64,000 bases of DNA from Sabellastarte sp. h YS-2021 (taxonomy: Eukaryota > Annelida > Polychaeta > Sabellida > Sabellidae), in NCBI GenBank assembly GCA_964017235.1, contig OZ024930.1, positions 30,942,614-31,006,613 of the forward strand. The letters are read 5' to 3'. This document shows positions 54,303 through 64,000 of this stretch, in pieces. A program made the translations under genes and the position numbers. The notes under the pieces were generated by a model, which saw only the letters and a list, made by a program, of their open reading frames with translations, was not told the origin of the DNA and ran no database searches. Position 1 is the first letter of the stretch; the number at the start of each line of letters is the position of its first letter.

Positions 54303-56228
54303 TTACTGATGACTGCTAATCATTACTTGTCAAACACTTGATAAAGCCATTGCAAATAGCCCAAATGTCTGTTTTTGCATTTGTTAAAAATTGTTATGAT
54401 GAAAAAATAATGAGAGATTAAAATACCCTCATCAACATCCATTGGACACTGATCAAATATTTGTCAATAAGGTAGATTTGACAGAAAATATTCTATACTG
54501 TTTCAATCATTAGATGTTCTTGTACATTATAGCAAAAACAATTCACTCTTATAATAAGCTAAGCAATTTCAACTTTAAGATTAATCTTAGGAATTTAGAT
54601 GTCAGTGAAAAGGGAAAATATTGACTCCAGGTTTATTTTACAACAAATAGTGGCGTCATATTATGGAATGATACAGATATGATCAAAATATTTGCAGATT
54701 CTTGTGAGTAATGGTGTTTCTTGTTAAACGATATAACTTGCTCTTGAGGGTTTATTGACAGAGAGGCAAAACCAATTATCAGTAAATGGTTACCCTGCCA
54801 TATAATTACTTCTCAATCCCTTTTCATATAAATGTACAAGGGGAGGGGGGTGACCGGAAGATAGGTGTGGCTTTTAGTCAATTTATGTTAACCATAATCA
54901 TTCATGCAAGCAGAGTTTTTGAGATTTTAGGTTCCTTTAAACAACTGAGGTCAAATCGGAACAACCTCTGGGCCAAACAAGGGAACTGACAGGTGATTGG
55001 CCTGCAGTTGTATATCTCCCCATGGCTTGTATGCAAACATTTTATTTTGATTCCAATACTGACTGTTTTTCTCTGTCAAGATTGGATTTCCGTGTTGAAT
55101 TGGCTGAGATTAATTATAATACAGATATAATAAAATTAAAAAGACTTAAGTGTTTCAAAACAAGATCATTGACCACTTTGGAAAAATTACTGTAATAAAG
55201 GCACTGATGTGAATCGCATGGTCATGTCTTTTCCTTTACCTCAAAATCAGATGTGTAAAAAAACTGACAAGTAGCTATTGAGTGTTCTATGGGATGGGAA
55301 GCCAGACAAAGCTAGTAAGGACCAGATTTAATAGAATTTTACCAATGGTGGTTTTATAATGATCAACATTTAACTATTTCTGAAAGCCTTGACGTTTGCA
55401 CAGCTAAGGAGGCCTGTATCTACCCCAAATCCTCAATGGTCTAATCTGTTTCATTTGACTTTTGATAATTAAACAGAATTTTGGTTTGCACTTTGCATTT
55501 TGCACCTAACTCCAAAAGATTCAAAATATCCTTTGCAGAATGGAAAAATCGTGGAGATAGGCTTTCTCTTTCATAAGTTTGTTACAATCAGTCCGATCAC
55601 AGCACACAATAACAGGTTTCCGAAGCCAGCTAAAAACCTATTTGTTTAGTTTAGCCTATCCTCCACCACAGTACATCTCCCTGGAATTTCCCCTTTTGAT
55701 CTCGAGCGCATTAGGGGATGTTGTGTCGATTTTGCACTATATAAATGTTTCTATTCTATTCTAATGCCCAAGTCCGACCTCAGCGATTTTTATCATGACG
55801 AATGATGACTTTAAAGTCTTTGTCTCCAACACCATAGTCTGCTTAATTCTTCATCCATTCTTCTTTCATCTCCATCTTGCACCGTCTCTCTTTATATCAT
55901 GGCAAAAAATTTTAACTGTTTGAAAATTTCATGGTTAGTCACCACTCTAATTTCTGTGATTGTATTTTTGCGCCCTTCTACATTTGACAAGACTGTAGCC
56001 CGCCTACAGTGATGGTTGTCATCTGTCTTTGTATAAGTTACTATAAATTGTAGAACAATTTCTAAAGATCTGTTATAAGACACCTGTCAGTGAGAACGAG
56101 TATACAGGCCTTCATTAGAGGTAACATCACCATAGATTAATCATCATAGGTCATCAACAGTCTTCTTCAGTCTTATCACAGTCTTCTTCAGTCTTGTCAC
56201 TTCTTCAATTCTTGATACTCTTCCATCT
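54303..56228. repeat. 1929-bp tandem duplication, copy 2
   Basis: Same content and order as copy 1, ending CTTCCATCT at 56228 where the sequences diverge. Confidence 0.95.
55569..55774 (+). mobile_element. LINE 3' end inside duplication copy 2
   Basis: Duplicate of the fragment at 53640, carried along by the tandem duplication rather than an independent insertion. Confidence 0.85.
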
Positions 56229-56540
56229 ATGGTAGATCTTTGTACAATTATGAATCTTACTGTTTTCATTGTGTAATCGTACAGAGTTTAGCTTAAATCG
56301 CAGCATTAATGCGACAGGGTGGTGACAGATCTTCAGGGAAGGCCACGTGACTCCATTTTCCTGTCCAAGTTTGGCAACTAACGAAGAATTGTTATTCATA
56401 CTATTCGTTTTTACCGTCAGTAATGTCTAGTTAGTCTTTTATGTGAGACCTGTACATAATGATCTGTTTACAAAGACAATTATGATTTACTGTGTACACC
56501 TTTATGGAATAATCACAATAGCTGTAACAGTTATTTATTT

Positions 56541-56805
56541 TTACCAGAATGGTGTAAACATGACATTGTAGTTGTAAGGGGTTTCAGTGGGTGGGTAGGC
56601 TTTTGCAAAGAGATAGGTTTTCAACTTCTTTCTCAATGAAGAGGTAGATTTGGCTGAGCGTGCAACATCAGTCAGATCATTCCAAATCGTCGGGACATCA
56701 CATGCACAGCTGAGGCCAGAATGCTGATTAACCATGTATATTGATGCAAAGTGTGGGATCTCAAGAAGCACACCACCACTTGTATGAGTTTTGTACACAC
56801 TATAT
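56541..56805 (-). mobile_element. LINE RT C-terminal fragment
   Basis: Minus strand encodes GGVLLEIPHFASI, CDVPTIWNDLTDVARSAKS and [12 protein letters not shown], the C-terminal end of the RT. It may be the missing 3' part of the minus-strand LINE that stops at 58735, separated by a later insertion. Confidence 0.8.
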
Positions 56806-56809
56806 CAGA

Positions 56810-58732
56810 GTTTAATGAATGACTTAAATAGCCTGTAGCTCCAAATTTAACTTACAACTTTTTTATTTGTATATAAAGTACATCCCCACACAAAGACATT
56901 TACACTTCTCCCAGATGTACCACACCAATGTTTATGCCACTATTTTAACTTTTATCACTCAAATTTTCCTCCCTCTTGGAAGAAAAAACACAAGGTTAGA
57001 AGTCCAAAGTTTGTGTGTACTATGTCACACAATCACAGAGATTTCCACTTGCACAAAGACTCCAGTATTCTTGTACTTATTTTCTGGTGTTTAAAATCTA
57101 ATTATGTCTTCTGGTGTTGAAAATTGTATACAATGATCATGCACAGACTCAGAAGTTGGTACTAGTGAAAATAAATCAAATTTTTGTGATGATAACAGTA
57201 GCAATCATAAAGGAAGCATTGTGCTTTTATAAATCTGAACCCTTTCTGTCTGACGATGACAGTGTAACAGAAAATGAAGATATGAATATAAACAATATCA
57301 GTGGTTCTTATGTCAGTAATATTTAGATTACAAAAATGCTGAATGTAATGTAAACTCATTTCAAAAGTTAACAAGATTATTTTGATTCTATCCATATACA
57401 AAGTCATAAGGGCTAATGATTTCAAACTTGGGTTTGTTATGGCAGTTTTTGAAATTGTATTGTTTTACGCAATATAATTTCTTTCCTGAATGTTTAGCAT
57501 AATAATAATTACTTAGATGGCACCACTACTAGTTATAATGAAAAAAATAAATAAACAAAATATAGTCTTATAAATAATCTTTTGAATTACATGTTTCTTA
57601 GTTTCTTATGAAACATCACTTCAAAGCTTGGTTTTGCTGGTTTTTCATGTAAAGTTTTAAAAACTCCGTTTGCTCATAAAACTTGTGTATATTATACCAG
57701 AAACATGAGAATTCCTGACATCAAAAGTCAAACCATGGCTAGGTATGTTTTAGCTGAACTACCACAGTTGACTTGATAAAAAGAAAAGTAGTATTAGGTA
57801 AACAAAAAGAGGGGATAATTATAATTCTTTAAAGTAAACTAAAATCTTGACCTCCAATTTGATTTTGCTGAGGAATATTCTGTCATAATTTAAATTCTGA
57901 ATCAATCTTATTCATAATGCATGTGGACAAAATTTTGAATACTGTAAAGTTAAGTTTCATCAACAGAATTATGAATTCTATCTAAATTTTGCTAACTGAA
58001 CTTGATATTTTTCTAAACCACTGAAATACCAGGATTGAAAATTCTGTCAAAAGAATACAAATTCTGCCATAAGAATTTAAGTTCTGTCATGACATTTTCA
58101 TGTGATATATAAATGTGTGCATTATCAAATTCTTAGAAGTTCATATTATTGTAATTATAACATTTATTAAGAATTGTTTATAAAACCTAAACACATAGTT
58201 AAATATTGAAACATGTTATTGACAATATTTGAGTGGGATGTCAAATGAAAAGCCATGTACGTACTTTAATCTAAGTATTATTTAATAAATTAATAACAAG
58301 TTACTCCTGGAATATTTCATGTCCATTGTCACTATTTTTTCAAAATAAAAAAAAACAAATTATAAACAAAACTTTTATTGTGTACTAGTATTTGTTTTTT
58401 TTCCTGTAGATGGGTTTCCAATTTATAAAAGATGCAAGACATACTATTTTTGAGTAATTATTGGTTATTTACTCAAGTAGAATAACTATTTATGTAAATT
58501 AAAACAATTTGTGTGCACCAGACAAAAAAATTAATGTACAGTTTATAGTGCAATATTACTAGGATATACAGTGGCACTGAGAAAGCAATCCATTTTCATA
58601 TGTCACAGCCTTCTGCTAACATGGCTGTTTATCTTTGAAAGCTGTGGGGAGGGAGCTGCATAAAAGGTGAAATATATCCCTTATAACATGGCATTTTTCA
58701 AAATGTTGTGTGTAGGTGCTCTGTTTATGTGG
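56810..58732. other. AT-rich 1.9-kb segment, possible insertion into a LINE
   Basis: No coding capacity. Near its ends are related inverted motifs: AGCCTGTAGCTCC at 56831 and the inverse of AGCCTGTAGCACC near 58765. The LINE frames on the two sides would be nearly contiguous if it were removed. Confidence 0.4.
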
Positions 58733-58734
58733 TT

Positions 58735-59523
58735 TTAACTGGTTGTGTTTAATTGTGTTGAGGGTGCTACAGGCTCTTTAAAGTATTTAACCACTTTGTA
58801 GAAATTAATACACCAGTAAGGCCTTCTTGAAAACAGAGTAATGTTTGATTGGCAATCAATGAAGAGTCTCTTTAACAGGTGTGATATGTGAGTACTTGGT
58901 GATATTGGCAACAATTCAAGCAAGATTGTTCTGAAATCTGTGAAAATCAAGAGCAGAGTGACTTCTAAAACAAGGAATTACAGTAGTCAAGACGACTTCC
59001 AACCAAAGTGTTTGCAGTCAAAAGAGCAGATCATGTGTGAGATACCCCCTGAGTCGCTTTAAATCCCTGATATGAACCAAACAAGCATTACATATATTCC
59101 TGACATGGCAAGAGTATGAAAAATGCGAATTGAGCCAAACACTAAGGATCCTGACTGCCTCAGTAGGTGAGAGGAGATTACCGGATATATAAACTATTGT
59201 CTAAGCAATGTCTAAGCAATGTTTCAGAGAGCGTAAGACTTAAACCAGTCTAAAACTGCACCACCAACACTAAACCAGGAACTCCGCCCATTAGCATACC
59301 GTGATCAATGGTGTCATAGCTTCACCTCTAACAAGAGCAAGATGGACTTCATTCTTAATTGACAACAATGCGGTTTTAGTTCAGTGACCAAGCCCATAGA
59401 CTGACTGAATAACATTATCAAGTTAGAAATGACATGATCATTTAACTAAGAAGTCACAATATGATCTATGATTTTAGAGATGAAGTCCAAGCCAGAGATA
59501 GGTTGGTAGTTTTTCAATTCATG
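58735..59523 (-). mobile_element. older LINE, 3' part of RT, minus strand
   Basis: The reverse complement gives, with many breaks, LPPHELKNYQPISGLDFISK, a TIDHG block, [33 protein letters not shown]-type frames and a YKVVKYFKEP block, matching RT order. Interrupted at 59524 by a plus-strand LINE. Confidence 0.85.
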
Positions 59524-59524
59524 A

Positions 59525-61075
59525 GGTGGTAGCTTCCCTTCCTAGAGACGACCTTAAGAATTATCGCCCAGTGTCTGGTCTTTGTTTCCTGTCAAAGTTG
59601 GTTGAGCGAGTCGTTGCCAGGCAGCTAACATCACACATTAATAACAACAAACTGGACAATCCTCATCAGTCAGCATATAAGCCAGGACGTTCCACAGAAA
59701 CTGCTTTATTGTCTATAAAAAATGAGGTTCATCTCTCTCTGGCACGCGGTGAACCCACAGCTCTAGTACTTCTTGACTTATCAGCCGCATTTGACACTAT
59801 AGACCATAATATTCTCCTTGGTTACCTTAAATCCTGGTTTGGTCTTGGTGGAACAGCTCTAAGGTGGTTTGCTTCCTACTTAAGAAATCGTTGCCAGGCC
59901 ATTAAGATAGGCTCCACATCTATGGAGTCCACATCTATCTCATCTATGGAGTCCCACAAGGTTCTGTTCTGGGTCCGTTACTGTTTTCACTCTATACAAC
60001 ACCACTCAGTAAAATTATTCGCCTCCACCCGCATATTAAATTCCATTTTTATGCTGATGACACTCAGTTATACATCCATCTCTCCAACAAGAATGCTTCT
60101 TCGGCTCTCGCCAAGCTAAATGCCTGCCTTCGTGATGTTCAAGAATGGATGTTTCTCAGTAAATTGAAGCTCAACCCTGAAAAAACTGAGTTTATTGTCT
60201 TTGGTTCCAAGGCTCAACGTCAGAAGATTTCCTCTCACTTTCCTGTTAGCATTCTTGGTAGCCTTCTTCATCCGGTTGGTTCTGTCAGAAATCTAGGTGT
60301 GTGGTTTGATGCAGATTTTTCATTCTCTGAGCATATCAAGAGGACTTGCAGAGCGTGCTTCCTTCAGATGCGTGACCTCCGTAGAATTAGAAAGTATCTC
60401 ACTTCTGAAGTGGCAGTCCTTGCTGCAAATGCCTTGGTTAGTAGTCGTCTGGACTATTGTAACTCTCTGTTCAGAGGTTTGTCCAGTTTCAATCAGCACA
60501 AATTGCAAAGTATTCAGAACACCCTTGCTTGTATTGTTACAAATCATAGAAAGTATGCTCATGTTACACCCATTCTACAGAAACTCCACTGGTTGCCTGT
60601 TAAGTATCGTTGTATTTTCAAAACCGCAACACTTGTGTATAAATTTTTGCATAGTGGTTCTCCTTCTTACTTCGAACCGTTCTTGTCTTTTAGTAGTTGT
60701 CACTATAGTACTAGGCATAGTCACCCAGATCGTCAATACCTTACAGTTCCTCCTTTCCATTCATCAGTCTTTAAGTCAGCCAAACATTTTGGCCATAGTT
60801 TTGCCTTTGATGCTCCTAAGATCTGGAATGACCTCCCTCAAGATGTTCGCAGTGCAACATCAGTTGCCTCCTTCAGAAAGAAGCTTAAAACTTACCTGTT
60901 TGCAAAAGCCTACCCACCATAGCCTCTCCCGTCACATCTGTGTCTCCTTGGTATGACGTGGCTATGTCCCTTGATTAACGATAACTGCCTTGCTTTATGT
61001 TTAGATGCGCCTTAGAGTCCATCAGTGATGGAGATTAAGCGCTATAAAAGTCCACATTAGATTAGATTAGATTAG
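59525..61075 (+). mobile_element. 5'-truncated LINE inserted in the older LINE
   Basis: Starts inside the RT at SLPRDDLKNYRPVSG and runs through AAFDTIDHNILL, KVERVVARQL-type blocks, a frameshift near 59945 within a small ATCTATGGAGTCC duplication, [10 protein letters not shown] in another frame, [25 protein letters not shown] and FAKAYPP. The 3' UTR has TTAAGCGCTATAAAAGTCC and an (ATTAG)n tail ending near 61075. Related to, but not the same subfamily as, the 46-kb LINE. Confidence 0.92.
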
Positions 61076-61450
61076 TAGTGAGGCCTTTATAATAAACTGA
61101 GTAACAATAGTTTTTTTTAAACCAGCAGGGACAACACATTAAGATCAGGGAACAGTTAACAAGCTTAGTAATTGAAAACAGAAGAATATCCAAACGCTCA
61201 ACCAAAAAGTGGGCGATAGAGCTAACAAGCAAGATTTTGTTGGTGATTTGAGGATTGTTTTTTTTTTATTTCATCCTCCTAAATGGATTTAAAGAAGTCA
61301 AATTTAGTTAGATCGGGGGGAGCAGGAAGAGTTAAGGAGTCAGTGTCGGAAAAAGAGTCTCTGATCTTACTTAATTTTTCTGAGAAAAAAAGTCACAAAT
61401 TGGTTGGCAAGACAAAGAAGTACTGTTTCTGAGATGGAGTGTAATGCAGA
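61076..61450 (-). mobile_element. older LINE, 5' remainder (pre-RT), minus strand
   Basis: The reverse complement reads ANQFVTFFSEKLSKIRDSF, TLPAPPDLTKFDFFKS, then KSPTKSC and a TIVTQFIIKASLL block, ending exactly where the older LINE resumes at 59523. This proves the interruption by the younger copy. Confidence 0.85.
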
Positions 61451-61454
61451 ATCA

Positions 61455-62390
61455 TGAATCATGAGCATTGTCACTGATTAGATTTCTGTAATAGTTGCAT
61501 TATCTGATGAGTTGCATGGGGCAATCAGTTTGTCGAGTCAAGTTTGATTTTGTAGAGACTTGTCTTTGCACCAGGTCCATTCAAAGTGATGCCTGACAGC
61601 CAATTGAAACATCTCCCCTTGTATCCAAATGACAACACTATAAATACACTCACATAGTCCATGTGGCTCATTTCCCCCAACTGGTTAATCAGCCCACTAA
61701 TACTCCTCCATAAAATAACAATGGCTCAGTGTCCTGTACTGCTGTTCTAAATGTATACGTTTATGTAGCCTTGCTTATTAAGCCCCATGTGTATATAATA
61801 TGTTCAGAATAGGTGCAGAAACATTTGGCAATCATAAGGTACACATTCAGAATTTTAAAGGAAGCTCTCCAGAAGAAGGGCCTTGTAAACTTTGCACAGA
61901 CAGTCTAGTTTTCTAGCCGGTCATACCAGGACCATAAAATGATTGACAGGCTGTCTGTCTTCTGGAGGAGATTCCCCCCCACTCTAAGTAATTGAAACCA
62001 TATGTGTGTTTCACCACAAGCAGAGGTTTTTGTTTATATGTTGTGTACTGTTTAACATACATAAAATTTTCTACAGCAGATACAAGATTAATTGTTGTAT
62101 TTCTGCATGTTTTTCCTGTAATTTATTTATTTTAATACAGCATGAACAAGTGAAACACAGTTATAAACCAAATACTATATTCACTTTAAATTTAAATTTG
62201 AAAGAACTTAAGAAGCTGGACTGTAGTTTAATATTACTATATTTTCATTTTAAGTAAGTTTAACATCAATCTAGAAAATCTGAAGTGGTGCCCTGGTAGT
62301 GTAAATAATCTTTAGTAGATGCTCATACATGCTGTCTTCAATCAAAATACTGGTGGTGTACACAGCCCAGTTAGCTTGGAGTTCCCTGTC
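61455..62390. other. unassigned intergenic DNA
   Basis: AT-rich, nothing recognised. Confidence 0.4.
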
Positions 62391-62394
62391 CATT

Positions 62395-63180
62395 TATTAT
62401 CTCTGCCAAGGAGGTTATGTTTTTGCCTGGGTTTGTCTGTCTGCCCATCTGTTTGTTTGTTTGTGAACAAGATAACTAAAAAAACTATGGATGGATTTGG
62501 ATAAAATTTTCAGGATATGTGCGAAATGATAAAAGGAAGAAGTGATTAGATTTGGGGAGTGATCTGGATCACCGTCTGGATCTTCTGGATCCAGGAAATT
62601 TTATTTTTAAAGAAACATAGCTCAAAAACTTATGGACGGATTTTGATGAAGGTAAAAGGAAGAAATGATTAAATTTTGGAAGTGATTCGGATCACGATCT
62701 GAATCTTCTGGAACCATAAAATGTAATTTTTAAAAATACCGTATTTACCTGACCACACCAAAATATTCCCAGCCCATGATTTCCTATAGGTTGGTTTACC
62801 ATCCCAAACCTCTAGGGCCAATAACAAGGGAGATATAAGCACTTTTTATGACTAACAAAGAAACGCCACTGGCGGCCATCTTGTTCTTAAAACTGAGGCC
62901 AAAAATATTCCCAGGCAAGATTTTATGGTTTATAATATATCCTGCAAATTTGAGAAAGCTAGCTATATTTTATTTTGTTAGAGCGGTAACAGTGAAATCT
63001 CTACATACTGTGACGGTGGCAGCGTAACGAAGCAAAATCCATAATATGCACCGGATGCTTTTCGGTGGATAAAATGAATGCAATATTATTTCTGCATTTT
63101 ATATGGATATGTAGTTATCACATTTGGGAAAGAAAAACACTATGGGTGGAGGTCTGGACTCCATGAGTACTTTCTAGTTT
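62395..63180 (+). repeat. composite of two interspersed repeat families
   Basis: 62395-62740 is the TGTTTGTTTGT family (AACTATGGATGGATTTGGAT, two GTGATCTGGATCAC-type blocks about 125 bp apart). 62750-62960 is an inverted unit of the family at 26 kb (ATGGTTTATAATATATCCTG, GGCGGCCATCTTG). 63000-63180 closes with GGTGGAGGTCTGGACTCC and GAGTACTTTCTAGTT, the first family's end, so the second was inserted into the first. Confidence 0.65.
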
Positions 63181-63184
63181 ATTT

Positions 63185-64000
63185 ATTTTTTATTTATCCT
63201 TGGCCTTCAGATTATTGATATTCTTTATATTTGATTATTCATTTTTAAAAACAATATTTGGTTGCACTGTGATGAATTAGATTTCTACCACAGCTATCAG
63301 CAGATGAAAATGAAGAGTGAAAATAATTTACAAAACAATATAAATTCCTAATTCTTCTCTATGATACAATTTTGGAAAAGTTTGTTTTTGGTGTAACACA
63401 AATTTGTAAAATCTTTTTTCCAATAGTCTTCACAGGAATTAATGGGTATTTCATTAACATTTTCTAAAAAGAAAATGTTTCAGTGTAAACATTTCACAAA
63501 GATTAGAAAATAATTTGGACCACAAAAAAAGCAGAAACAAGTTTATAAAGAGTTTAAATACCACAAATGAAAAAGCAGTTTTATTGCAGTACTGTGAAGG
63601 CAGGTACACTTTACAAGGTGTTATATTACACATGTGCTGTGATCTGGGTCTGTGGAGATAAAAGGCCACATGAACTCACTATGTGGATTTTTATGTTAGG
63701 CCCTTGTGGATATAAAGAAAACAGGATACATATAGAGAGGTAGGGCTTGGAGGGATTTGACTTCAAGCAAAGTTTACAAGGCTCTTTCTCTTAGCCGTAT
63801 GCTATGTATGTGTATGAGTACATTATAGAAAGTGAAACTCCATTATCTGAACTGGAAACATTCCCTAACTGCAAAGAAACTTGAGCCTTCAGCAAGGCTA
63901 ACGTTTATGTGTCCAGACTCTTGTTTTTCTCACATTATCAACACAACAGAAATCAGTGAATCAGTATATTATGTTGGGTGAGAAGATGTGTAGTAAATTA
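63185..64000. other. unassigned DNA to the right edge
   Basis: No gene, element or array recognised. Confidence 0.4.

Overview
The window is eukaryotic, AT-rich, intron-rich and dense in repeats. It carries two animal DEG/ENaC (ASIC/FaNaC-like) sodium-channel genes, CR1/L2-type LINEs, a tyrosine-recombinase retrotransposon and a tRNA-derived SINE family. This fits a metazoan, probably a marine invertebrate (lophotrochozoan or invertebrate deuterostome). The species cannot be fixed from sequence alone, and no sign of bacterial origin was seen.

Host genes: both channels lie on the minus strand, head to tail. The right-hand gene is complete in the window: eight coding exons from 51915 down to 29584, 1368 nt, 455 aa, with every splice phase agreeing. 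It has the N-terminal His-Gly motif, TM1, the FPAVTICN motif, a cysteine-rich ectodomain and TM2 with the G-A-S filter. The left-hand paralogue begins with an exon at 10207-10086 and runs off the left edge after four exons (258 codons, through the IPPG block); its C-terminal half is outside. A 489-nt stretch that is one exon in the right gene is split into 317 + 172 nt by a 367-nt intron in the left gene.

Mobile DNA: the right gene's introns hold a 5.36-kb Ngaro-like YR retrotransposon with intact split direct repeats (31541-36901), a near-complete LINE with an APE endonuclease and a 2A-like motif (about 45850-49443), a 232-bp MITE, SINEs, and unusual arrays of 22-bp CG-centred palindromes spaced 29 bp apart (40.4, 43.3 and 44.8 kb). 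The 19 kb between the two genes holds a TA-flanked pogo/Tigger-like MITE, a degraded Harbinger transposase, LINE 3' ends, SINE copies and several tandem arrays. To the right of the genes are a nearly perfect 1.93-kb tandem duplication (52374-56228) and a LINE inserted in antiparallel orientation into an older LINE (58.7-61.5 kb).

The channel genes presumably encode subunits of a trimeric, amiloride-type cation channel in the plasma membrane; ligand and ion selectivity cannot be read from sequence. Everything else looks like transposable or satellite-like DNA. The 29-bp palindrome arrays are the least explained structure here.
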